A DNA stretch of 64,000 bases, taken from Halomonas getboli (GTDB lineage Bacteria; Pseudomonadota; Gammaproteobacteria; Pseudomonadales; Halomonadaceae). Below the pieces are notes generated by a model that worked only from the letters and a program-made list of their open reading frames with translations, was not told where the DNA came from and did not search any database. The translations under genes were made by a program, and so were the position numbers. The DNA lies in the NCBI RefSeq assembly GCF_023094245.1, contig NZ_JALMEW010000004.1:62001-126000 (forward strand). The letters are read 5' to 3'. Positions 35,689 through 43,272 of this stretch are shown one piece after another. Each line of letters begins with the position of its first letter. Position 1 is the first letter of the stretch.

Positions 35689-36794
35689 GACACTCTCCTA
35701 TTGGCGGGACGCATCAGAATCCACAGCAGCCAGGGGCCGCCGACCACGGCGGTGACGATGCCCACCGGCAGTTCAATGGGGGCCAGCAGCAGCCGGCCGG
35801 CCAGGTCGGCCAGCACCATCACCAGGGCGCCGGCCAAGGCCGAGGCGGTCAGCGGCACGCCCCGCGACGAGGACAGCGAGCGGGCGATCTCCGGGCCGAT
35901 CAGCCCGACCATGCCCACCGGCCCGGCCACCGCCACCGCCAGCGCGGTGAGCAGCACCGAGAGCCCGAGCGTCTGGGCGCGCCGCCGGCGCAGCCCGACA
36001 CCGAGCCCGCGGGCCACGGCGTCGCTGAAGCGCATCAGCGACAGCGAGCGGGCCAGCGCCATGGCCAGCGGCCAGCCGAGTGCCAGGCCCACCGCCAGCA
36101 CCGCAACGGCGTCGCCCGGGCGCGCATTCAGGGTGCCCACCGTCCAGGGATAGGCCTGGTTGGCGGTATCGATGTCCACCCGGGCGAGCAGCAGCTGGGT
36201 GACGGCGCCGAACACCGCGCCGACGCCGATGCCGGCAACGATGAAGCGATAGCCGCGGGTATCGCCGCCGCTGGCCACGCCGAAGGTGATGGCCGCCGCG
36301 GTGGCCGCGCCGACCAGCGCCAAGGCCGGCGGGGCCAGCGACACGCCGAGCCCCACTATGGATGCCACGGCGAAGGCGGTGGCGCCGTTGTCGATGCCGA
36401 TGATGCCGGGGGTGGCCAGGCGGTTGCGGGCCAGGGTCTGCATCAGGCAGCCGGCCAGCGCCAGCGCCGCGCCGGTCAGCCAGGCCGCCAGCAGCCGCGG
36501 GAAGCGCAGCTCCTGCACCAAGAAGCCGGACAGCGGGTCGCCCTCGCCCTGCAGCGCCGCCCAGGCGTCGGCGGGCGACAGCACCTGCTGGCCCAGGCAC
36601 AGGTAGGCCAGCGAGGCGGCCGCCAGCAGTCCCAGCAGCAATAGACTGACGATCAGCGCGCGGCGCTCGATCAGCAGATGGCGCTCACCGCGGGCCAGGC
36701 GCCAGTAGCCCGGCGGCGGCGCGACGCGCTCGGCGGCGCCCGCATCGAGGCCCCGGGCGGCGGCGCGGGAAGGCATCAGCAGGGTATCGGACAT
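35685..36794 (-). CDS. FecCD-family iron-siderophore permease (FepG-like)
   Basis: This 369-residue inner-membrane protein has about nine to ten helices, the FecCD segments LARNRLATPGIIGIDNGA and VGMVGLIGPEIARSL, and a 50-residue N-terminal cytoplasmic extension. I used the ATG of MSDTLLMPSRAA; the frame opens 22 codons earlier, over the end of the preceding gene. It pairs with the second permease to make a heterodimeric channel, as in FepDG. The substrate is unknown; catecholate or hydroxamate-type ferric chelates are possible. Confidence 0.88.
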   Translation of the reverse strand: MSDTLLMPSRAAARGLDAGAAERVAPPPGYWRLARGERHLLIERRALIVSLLLLGLLAAASLAYLCLGQQVLSPADAWAALQGEGDPLSGFLVQELRFPRLLAAWLTGAALALAGCLMQTLARNRLATPGIIGIDNGATAFAVASIVGLGVSLAPPALALVGAATAAAITFGVASGGDTRGYRFIVAGIGVGAVFGAVTQLLLARVDIDTANQAYPWTVGTLNARPGDAVAVLAVGLALGWPLAMALARSLSLMRFSDAVARGLGVGLRRRRAQTLGLSVLLTALAVAVAGPVGMVGLIGPEIARSLSSSRGVPLTASALAGALVMVLADLAGRLLLAPIELPVGIVTAVVGGPWLLWILMRPANRRVS

Positions 36795-36807
36795 GACGGT
36801 CTCCGGC

Positions 36808-37836
36808 TCACAGGGTCGGCAATCGACGAGCGCGCACCACGGCGACCAGCACCGGGGCACCGACCAGGGCGGTGAGCACGCCCAGCGGCAGCTCCGACGG
36901 CGCCACCACCAGCCGCGAGACCACGTCGGCGGCGAGCACCATCAGCGGGCCCAGCGGCAGGCACAGCCACAGGGTACGGCGAATATCGGGGCCGGCCAGG
37001 GCGCGCGCCGCGAAGGGCACCACCAGGCCGACGAAGGCGATCGGCCCGGCGATGGCGGTGGCGGCGCCGACCAGCAGCGCCACCGCGATCACCACCAGGG
37101 CGCGCACCCGGCCGGGGCGATGGCCGAGGCCCGAGGCGACCCGTTCGCCCAGCGCCAACGCCGCCAGGGGCCGAGCGATCAGCGCGGTGACGGCCAGCGC
37201 CAGCCCCAGGCTCGGCAGCACGGCGACGAGATCGTCGAGGCGACGCCCGGCCAGGCTGCCCACCACCCAGAAACGGATCTCGTCGGCGGTGCGCTGATCG
37301 AACAGCAGCAGCAGCGACGTCAGCGAGGCCAGCAGCGCCGAGAAGGCGGCCCCGGCCAGCACCAGACGCACCGGGTCATCGCCCAGGCGGCGCAGGCGCA
37401 CCACGCTCATCACCGCGAGGCAGCCGACCAGGGCGCCGACCTGGGCCACGGCGACGCGCAGGGTCGCGGCACTGGCGCCCAGCCACAGCGCCACGGCCAC
37501 GGCGAAGGCGGCCCCAGCGCTGACGCCGAGCAGCCCGGGCTCGGCCAGCGGGTTGCGCGACACCGCCTGCAGCAGCGCGCCGGCCACGCCTAGGGAGAGC
37601 CCCACGGCGACGCCGATCAGGGTGCGCGGCAGGCGCAGGGTCTCGACCACGAACCGCGCCTCGCTATCGCCGTGCCCGGCGAGTACCGCCAGGGCGCGGG
37701 CCGGGCCGACGTCACCGGCGCCCCACAGCAGGCTGGCCAAGGCCGCCAGCGCCAGCAGGCCGAACAGCATCAGCATGGCACGGGAAAGCCCCGCCGCTGG
37801 GCGGGGCTCGATCTTGACGGAGGCAGCCTTCGACAT
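36808..37836 (-). CDS. FecCD-family iron-siderophore permease (FepD-like)
   Basis: This 342-residue protein has about nine helices and the family motifs VSRNPLAEPGLLGVSAGAAF and GPIAFVGLVVPFAARAL. It starts in a one-base overlap with the stop of the binding-protein gene (TGATG) and is followed 13 bases later by the second permease. It is the partner half of the inner-membrane channel. The gene order (binding protein, permease, permease, ATPase) is typical of ferri-siderophore importers. Confidence 0.88.
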   Translation of the reverse strand: MSKAASVKIEPRPAAGLSRAMLMLFGLLALAALASLLWGAGDVGPARALAVLAGHGDSEARFVVETLRLPRTLIGVAVGLSLGVAGALLQAVSRNPLAEPGLLGVSAGAAFAVAVALWLGASAATLRVAVAQVGALVGCLAVMSVVRLRRLGDDPVRLVLAGAAFSALLASLTSLLLLFDQRTADEIRFWVVGSLAGRRLDDLVAVLPSLGLALAVTALIARPLAALALGERVASGLGHRPGRVRALVVIAVALLVGAATAIAGPIAFVGLVVPFAARALAGPDIRRTLWLCLPLGPLMVLAADVVSRLVVAPSELPLGVLTALVGAPVLVAVVRARRLPTL

Positions 37837-38774
37837 CAGGGCACGAGCGCCGCTTCGATGTCGTCGAGGATGGCCTCGGCGGCCAGCGGACCGTTGGCGC
37901 TGGTCCACAGCTGGCCGTCCACCGGCACCACCTGGCCGTTCTCGACCACCGGCAGGCGAGCGAAGGCCGGGGAATCCTTGGCCGCGGCCAGGGCGTCGTC
38001 GCCCTCCTCGTTGAGGGTGGCCAGGAACAGCCAGTCGCCCTGCAGCTTTGACAGGTTCTCCAGGCTCAGCGGATCGCTGTGCACGCCGCGGCCGTTGACC
38101 AGATCGTCGGAGGCCACGTCCAGACCGACGGCCTCGAGCAGGCCGCTGGAGAACAGCTGGTCGGACATCACCAGCGGGCCCTGGGGCATCCAGCGCACCA
38201 GGTTGGCCGTGGCGCCGACGTCGCCCGCCTGCACGCGCTCGGCCAGCTCGGCGGCGCGGCCCTCGACATCGTCGATGGCCGAGTCGATCTCGTCCTCGCG
38301 GCCCAGTGCCTCGCCGAACTGGCGCGCCTCGACCTTCCAAGCGTCGGGGGTGATGCCCGGGCTCGTCGGCACCACGGTGGGCGCGATGCGCGACAGCAGC
38401 CGGTACTGCTCATCGGACAGCCGCGGGCCGGCCAGGATCAGGTCCGGGCGCTCGCCGACCACCGCCTCCATGTTGATCTCGCGCACCACGCCGACGATCG
38501 CCGGACGCTGATCGCCGAGGTGCGGCTCGATGTAGCGGGCCACGTCGCCGCCGCCGCGGGTGGTGACCGCGCCCACCGGCATCACGCCGGCCGCCAGGGC
38601 GGCGTCCAGGGCGCCCTCGTAGAGCGTGACCACGCGCTCGGGGGCATCCGGCACCTCGATTTCGCCGTGGGCGGTATCCAGGGTGCGGGCCTGGGCCGGG
38701 GTGACCGCGGCGGCGAGTGCCGCCAGCAGGCTGGCGCCGATCAGGGTCTTGGTCTTGGGCAGGGAAACGGGCAT
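37836..38774 (-). CDS. Periplasmic iron-siderophore binding protein
   Basis: This 312-residue protein has a signal peptide (cleaving near AQA-R) and the opening motif of class III metal-chelate binding proteins (GEIEVPDAPERVVTLYEGAL). INMEAVVGERPDLILAG and SRIAPTVV are the conserved core segments. The absence of a lipobox indicates a soluble periplasmic protein. I chose the ATG of MPVSLPKTKTL, since the longer frame runs across the Fur-like site. It is the first gene of its operon and next to a divergent-facing Fur site and the third receptor. Confidence 0.88.
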   Translation of the reverse strand: MPVSLPKTKTLIGASLLAALAAAVTPAQARTLDTAHGEIEVPDAPERVVTLYEGALDAALAAGVMPVGAVTTRGGGDVARYIEPHLGDQRPAIVGVVREINMEAVVGERPDLILAGPRLSDEQYRLLSRIAPTVVPTSPGITPDAWKVEARQFGEALGREDEIDSAIDDVEGRAAELAERVQAGDVGATANLVRWMPQGPLVMSDQLFSSGLLEAVGLDVASDDLVNGRGVHSDPLSLENLSKLQGDWLFLATLNEEGDDALAAAKDSPAFARLPVVENGQVVPVDGQLWTSANGPLAAEAILDDIEAALVP

Positions 38775-38831
38775 GAAGGCTCCTCGGCTCGCCGGGCGAC
38801 GGTGCGCCCGGCCATGCATTTGGCTATGAAT

Positions 38832-38850
38832 GATAATGAATCGCAATAGA
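38832..38850 (-). promoter_or_regulatory. Fur box upstream of the FepBDGC-type operon
   Basis: GATAATGAATCGCAATAGA (plus-strand reading) keeps the first eight consensus bases and matches 12 of 19. It begins 58 bases before the binding-protein start and sits between that gene and the stop of the third receptor. Confidence 0.65.
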
Positions 38851-38928
38851 GGTCTCAGCCCTGCGCCTGGCAACGTCGCGTTCGATGCTTCGCAACGCCG
38901 CCGGCGTAACGGACGCGCGGCCGACGCC

Positions 38929-40884
38929 TCAGAACTCGACGCTGACGCCCAGCCACAGGCGGCGGCCGTCCTCGACGTAGCCGTACTCGTCCTCGGTGAT
39001 GTCCTCGTCGAACAGGTTGTAGAGGCCGGCGTTGAGCGTGGTCTGCGGCGTCAGCCGATAGCCGAGGCCGGTATCCACGAAGGTGTAGGACGGCGCGACG
39101 ATGGCATCATCTGACGGGCCGGTGGTGGGCTGGCTCTCCTCGCCGCGATAGGTCAGGCGGGTCCACTGGCTCAGGCGCTCGGTGGCCTGCCAGTCTAACG
39201 AGGCGGTGACCTGATGCTTGGGCAGCTGCGTCAGCGGCTCGCCCTTGTACTCACCGCTCTTCTGCTCCGAGTCGGTGTAGGTGTAGCTCGCGCTCAGGTC
39301 CAGATCGTCGGCCAGCGGCGTGGACAGGGAGAACTCGACGCCCTGGGTGACCGCCTCGTCGACGTTGACGCGGTAGGTCGGGGCGGCGCCGAACTGGTTG
39401 GCGCCCTCGGTGCACACGGACGCAGGGCAGTCGATCCGGGTGATCTTGTCGTCGAAGTCGGTGTGGAAGACGGTCAGGCCGGCCATCAGGCCGCTGTCGC
39501 CGGCATAGTGCAGGCCCAGCTCACGGCTGACCGAGGTCTCCGCCTCCAGGTCCGGGTTGCCGTAGACGTTGCCGCCGCGGCTGACCTGAACCCAGCCGGG
39601 GCTGGTGTAGCGCAGGTCGGGGGCGCGGAAGCCGGAGGAGACGCCGCCCTTCAGGGTCCAGCGCTCGTCCAGATGCCAGACGCCGTAGAGGCGCGGCGAC
39701 CAGTGGCTGCCGTAGTCCTCGTCCTCGTTGAAGCGCACGCCGCCGGTCAGCGAGACATCCTCGGCGAGCAGCCATTCGTCCTCGGCGTACAGCGCCCAGC
39801 GGTAGCGCGTCAGCTCGCTCAGGTCGGAGGTCTCGGACTGGTTGCCGCCGTCCCGCAGGCGCTGATCCTCGTACTGGCCGCCCAGGGTCAGGATATGGGC
39901 GCCCAGCGGCAGCACCGCCTTGGTGTCGGCCACGGTGCTCTGATAGTTGTTGTCGCGGGAGGGATTGTCGATCTCCTCGTGCTGCACGTAGCTGGAGGTG
40001 CTGCCGACGCCGAAATGGCCGTCATGGCTCAACGCGAAGTGGCGGCGGTCATACGTCTGCTCGGAGCGCTCGTTGGGCTGCCCGCGGGAAATCAGGGCCG
40101 CGGACTCGCCGGGGTTGGTGATCCGGCGCTGTTCGCTGTAGCCCGCCTCCAGGCCGATCTCGTTGATGTCGTCGGGGGTCCAGGTCAGCTTCGCGGTACC
40201 GCTGGCCAGGCGCTGGTCGGCGTAGCCGCCGAGGATGGCGTCCTCGTCGCGTCGGTCGTACTGGCCGTAGACCTGCAGGCCGAGCCGGTCGCCGATCAGC
40301 GGGCCGGCCACGTGAAAACGGCTGTTATGCTCGTCGCCGGAGGCGGAGTCTTCCTGCAGCGTCATGCCGGTCGAGACCTCACCGCCCCATGTCTGCGGCA
40401 CCTTGCGGGTGATCACGTTGATCACGCCGCCCAGGGCATCGGAGCCGTACAGCGACGACATCGGGCCGCGGATCACCTCGATGCGCTCGATGGCCGACAG
40501 CGGCGGCAGCCAGCCCTGCTCGATGCCCGGGCCATCGCTGTTGGGGCGGGTCTCGCGCGAGCCCTGGCGGCGGCCGTCGACCAGGATCAGGGTGTACTTG
40601 GCGCCCATGCCCCGGATGCTGATGTCCTGGGACGAGCCGCCGCCGGTGACGGTCACGCCCGGCACGTTGCGCAGCGCATCGGTGATATCGCGATAGGCGC
40701 GGCCTTCCAGGTCCTCGCGGGTGATCACGCTGATCGACGCCGGGGCATCCTGAACCTGCTGTTCGTAGCCGGTGGCGGTGACCACGACATCGTCGAGCTC
40801 GGTCGTTTCCTGGCCCATGGCGGAAGAGGCCGCCAGGCCGGCGACCAGCGAGGCGAGGACGGTGCGGGAAGAGGGGAACGACAT
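38929..40884 (-). CDS. TonB-dependent receptor, FepA/CirA-like
   Basis: This 651-residue receptor has a signal peptide (near AMG-Q), a TonB-box-like DDVVVTAT, a plug domain (RNVPGVTVTGGGSSQDISIRG; IEVIRGPMSSLYGSDALGG) and a barrel ending VSVEF. The plug wording is that of the FepA/CirA/BfeA group rather than FhuA, so catecholate-type chelates are likelier. AGGAG lies nine bases before the ATG of MSFPSSRTV; a TTG three codons upstream is less likely. It is upstream of the FepBDGC-type operon on the same strand and separated from it by a Fur box. Confidence 0.88.
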   Translation of the reverse strand: MSFPSSRTVLASLVAGLAASSAMGQETTELDDVVVTATGYEQQVQDAPASISVITREDLEGRAYRDITDALRNVPGVTVTGGGSSQDISIRGMGAKYTLILVDGRRQGSRETRPNSDGPGIEQGWLPPLSAIERIEVIRGPMSSLYGSDALGGVINVITRKVPQTWGGEVSTGMTLQEDSASGDEHNSRFHVAGPLIGDRLGLQVYGQYDRRDEDAILGGYADQRLASGTAKLTWTPDDINEIGLEAGYSEQRRITNPGESAALISRGQPNERSEQTYDRRHFALSHDGHFGVGSTSSYVQHEEIDNPSRDNNYQSTVADTKAVLPLGAHILTLGGQYEDQRLRDGGNQSETSDLSELTRYRWALYAEDEWLLAEDVSLTGGVRFNEDEDYGSHWSPRLYGVWHLDERWTLKGGVSSGFRAPDLRYTSPGWVQVSRGGNVYGNPDLEAETSVSRELGLHYAGDSGLMAGLTVFHTDFDDKITRIDCPASVCTEGANQFGAAPTYRVNVDEAVTQGVEFSLSTPLADDLDLSASYTYTDSEQKSGEYKGEPLTQLPKHQVTASLDWQATERLSQWTRLTYRGEESQPTTGPSDDAIVAPSYTFVDTGLGYRLTPQTTLNAGLYNLFDEDITEDEYGYVEDGRRLWLGVSVEF

Positions 40885-40936
40885 CTGTTGCAACTCCTGA
40901 AGATCCCGCCGGCCTCGTTGGGCCGGCTTTATATTG

Positions 40937-40955
40937 AATAAGAATTTTTATCATT
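40937..40955 (-). promoter_or_regulatory. Fur-box-like site upstream of the FepA/CirA-like receptor
   Basis: AATAAGAATTTTTATCATT (plus-strand reading) matches the consensus at about 11 of 19 positions and lies 53 bases before the receptor start. Confidence 0.55.
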
Positions 40956-41090
40956 AAGATTCTTCCACACTCTCCCGCTCAGATCACCGCACGTCGCGTT
41001 GCGCGATCCGCAACGCCGCCCTTCCCCCTTCCATCACGGCTCTCTCCATCACGACGCTCCCGCCCAGCCTCAAAAAATCCAAATATCAAC

Positions 41091-41109
41091 GATAATGATT
41101 TTCAACCAC
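41091..41109 (+). promoter_or_regulatory. Fur box upstream of the lysR gene
   Basis: GATAATGATTTTCAACCAC matches the Fur consensus at 13 of 19 positions with nine consecutive matches. It overlaps the region expected to hold the -35 of an extended -10 promoter (TGCTAGGAT, 41115-41123) in front of lysR. Confidence 0.6.
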
Positions 41110-41154
41110 ACAGTTGCTAGGATGGCCGCTCCGTCCGCACCCACGCTTCATGCC

Positions 41155-42081
41155 ATGCACAATGCCGATGAACTGCTCGCCTTCGCCGACGTCATGGAAA
41201 GCGGCAGCCTGACCCTCAGCGCCCGTCGCCTGGGCGTGGCGAAGTCGACCCTCAGCCGCCGCCTCCAGCAGCTCGAGACCCGGCTCGGCCAGCCGCTGAT
41301 GCGGCGCCAGTCGAACCGCCTGGAGCCCACCGAGGCGGGCCGCGTCTACCATGACTACTGCCTGCGGCTGATTGCCCTGGCCGACAAGGGCCGCCAGGCC
41401 CTGGACGAGCTGCGCGAGGAGATCAGCGGCGAGCTGACGCTGGAGGTCCACGAGGCACTGGCACGCAGCTGGGTGGGGCCCGCCCTCGACGAATTCATGG
41501 CGCGCCATCCCGGGCTCACGCTGAACCTGGCCACTCGCGAGCGGCTGCCACATGGCGCCGCCGGTACCTCGGTGGTGGTGTGGTACGGCGAGGTCGGCGA
41601 GACCGCCCTGCGCCATGAGCCGGTGGCCCGGCTGTCCCGCGGGCTCTACGCCCATCCCGACTACCTGGCCCGCCACGGCACGCCGCAACATCCGCGCGAC
41701 CTCGACGACCATGCCTGGATCGACCTGCTCGGCGAGGCCACGCGCGGCCTGGTGCTGCGCCATGCGCGGCAGGGGGAATACGACGTCTGCCCGCCCGGCT
41801 CGCGGCTGCGCGTCGACCGCCTGCTGCTGCACGCCGACGCCATCGCCCGCGGCCAAGGCCTGGGCATCCTGCCGGAGTGGATGGCCGAACGCCGCCGCTC
41901 GGCCCATCCCGACCAGCTGGTGCGCTGCCTGCCCGAGTGGCAGGCCCCGGCGATGCCGGTGTCGCTGCTCTATCCCCACGGGCATCGGCCGCGCAAGGTC
42001 TCGGCGCTGCTCGAGTTCCTGCGCCAGAGCCGCCCCAGCGGCTGGCCGACCTCGCTCGATGCCTGCCCGGCCGACGCCTGA
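41155..42081 (+). CDS. LysR-family transcriptional regulator
   Basis: This 308-residue protein has an N-terminal winged HTH (about 5-65; SLTLSARRLGVAKSTLSRRL is the recognition region) and a C-terminal periplasmic-binding-like sensor domain. I chose the ATG of MHNADELLAFADVM since LysR proteins begin a few residues before the HTH. An alternative ATG at 41122 lies inside the probable -10 element. It is followed by a hairpin and then by the AaeXAB-like efflux operon, which it may control, as AaeR controls aaeXAB. A Fur box upstream also hints at iron control. Confidence 0.85.
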   Translation: MHNADELLAFADVMESGSLTLSARRLGVAKSTLSRRLQQLETRLGQPLMRRQSNRLEPTEAGRVYHDYCLRLIALADKGRQALDELREEISGELTLEVHEALARSWVGPALDEFMARHPGLTLNLATRERLPHGAAGTSVVVWYGEVGETALRHEPVARLSRGLYAHPDYLARHGTPQHPRDLDDHAWIDLLGEATRGLVLRHARQGEYDVCPPGSRLRVDRLLLHADAIARGQGLGILPEWMAERRRSAHPDQLVRCLPEWQAPAMPVSLLYPHGHRPRKVSALLEFLRQSRPSGWPTSLDACPADA

Positions 42082-42083
42082 GC

Positions 42084-42107
42084 CGCTCGCCACTCTGGCG
42101 GCGAGCG
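42084..42107 (+). terminator. Hairpin after lysR
   Basis: CGCTCGCC and GGCGAGCG form an 8-bp stem with an 8-base loop, two bases after the lysR stop. No T-run follows. Confidence 0.5.
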
Positions 42108-42136
42108 CCCGTCATCGTGCCTCCAACGGCCGCGAT

Positions 42137-42145
42137 TGCTAGAAT
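42137..42145 (+). promoter_or_regulatory. Extended -10 promoter of the AaeXAB-like operon
   Basis: TGCTAGAAT is an extended -10 element 31 bases before the DUF1656 gene start; the -35 is poor. The surrounding ATTGCTAGAATGG closely resembles GTTGCTAGGATGG before lysR. Confidence 0.5.
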
Positions 42146-42175
42146 GGAGACCTTAACGACGCTCAAGGAGCGAGC

Positions 42176-42391
42176 ATGGGACTTCGCGAAATCGCCGTCG
42201 GCGGCCTCTACCTCTCTCCCCTGCTGCTGTATGCCCTGCTCGGCTTCGGCGCCACGCTGCTGATCCGCGCGGCGCTCTATCGGCTGCTGGGCGCGAACCG
42301 GCTGTGGTTCGAGGCCTGGTTCGACACCTCGCTGTTCGTGATCTGCACCGCCGTCATCGCCTACCTCTCTTCCGCCACCGGGAACGTCTGA
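42176..42391 (+). CDS. DUF1656 family small membrane protein (AaeX-like)
   Basis: This 71-residue protein has two predicted membrane helices and the family opening GGLYLSPLLLYALLGF. DUF1656 proteins accompany HlyD- and FUSC-type pumps such as AaeAB. It follows AAGGAGCGAGC, a strong ribosome-binding site, and lies two bases before the HlyD-type gene, so it heads a three-gene efflux operon. Function is unknown; it is thought to be dispensable for AaeAB activity in E. coli. Confidence 0.85.
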   Translation: MGLREIAVGGLYLSPLLLYALLGFGATLLIRAALYRLLGANRLWFEAWFDTSLFVICTAVIAYLSSATGNV

Positions 42392-42393
42392 AC

Positions 42394-43266
42394 ATGCGCA
42401 CCCTGCTACGCAGCCTCGTCACCCTGGTCGTCGTCGCCCTGGCCATCGCCGCCGGCCTGTGGCTGTGGCACTACTACCTCTATACCCCCTGGACCCGCGA
42501 CGGCCGCGTCCGCGCCGAAGTGATCACCGTCGCCCCCGACGTCTCCGGCCGCGTGGTGTCGCTGCCGGTCGGCGACAACCAGCACGTGGACGCCGGCGAG
42601 ACGCTGTTCCAGATCGATCAGGCGCGCTACCGCACGGCGGTGGAAAAGGCCCAGGCGGTGGTCGCCCAGCGCCAGGCCGAGCTCAAGCAGAGCCAGGACG
42701 AGGCCTCGCGGCGCAGCCGCCTGAGCCGGCAGGCGATCAGCGCCGAGGGCCAGGAGACGGCCCGCATCAACCGCCAGGTGGCCAGCGCCACCCTCGACCA
42801 GGCCAAGAGCGAGCTCGCCAGCGCGCAACTCGACCTGGAACGCACCACGGTCAAGGCGCCGGCGGCGGGCCATGTGCTCAACCTGCAGTTCACCGAAGGC
42901 AACTACGTCAGCGCCGGCGAGGACGCGATGGCGCTGATCAAGGACGGCTCCTACTTCGTCACCGGCTACTTCGAGGAAACCAAGACGCCGCACTTCTCGG
43001 TCGGCGACCCGGCCAAGGTGATCCTGATGAGCGGCGACACCGAGCTCGAGGGCCACGTCGAGAGCATCGGTCGCGCCATCGCCGACGACAACACCACGCC
43101 CAACAGCCAGCTGCTGCCCCAGGTGCAGCCGACCTTCAGCTGGGTGCGTCTGGCCCAGCGCATCCCGGTGCGCATCGCCCTGGACGACATCCCCGAGGGC
43201 ACGATTCTGAGCGCCGGGATGACCGCGTCGGTTTATGTAGAGCCGAACGCCGAACCGGCGGAGTAA
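42394..43266 (+). CDS. HlyD-family efflux adaptor (AaeA-like)
   Basis: This 290-residue protein has one N-terminal membrane helix (about 8-28), a biotinyl-lipoyl-like start, WTRDGRVRAEVITVAPDVSG, a coiled-coil hairpin at about residues 75-150 (rich in A, Q and E heptads) and a beta-barrel domain with AGMTASVYVEP near the end. It bridges the inner-membrane FUSC protein to an outer-membrane channel not encoded here. The operon likely exports aromatic acids or other lipophilic acids, by analogy with AaeAB. Confidence 0.88.
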   Translation: MRTLLRSLVTLVVVALAIAAGLWLWHYYLYTPWTRDGRVRAEVITVAPDVSGRVVSLPVGDNQHVDAGETLFQIDQARYRTAVEKAQAVVAQRQAELKQSQDEASRRSRLSRQAISAEGQETARINRQVASATLDQAKSELASAQLDLERTTVKAPAAGHVLNLQFTEGNYVSAGEDAMALIKDGSYFVTGYFEETKTPHFSVGDPAKVILMSGDTELEGHVESIGRAIADDNTTPNSQLLPQVQPTFSWVRLAQRIPVRIALDDIPEGTILSAGMTASVYVEPNAEPAE

Positions 43267-43272
43267 CGGCGC

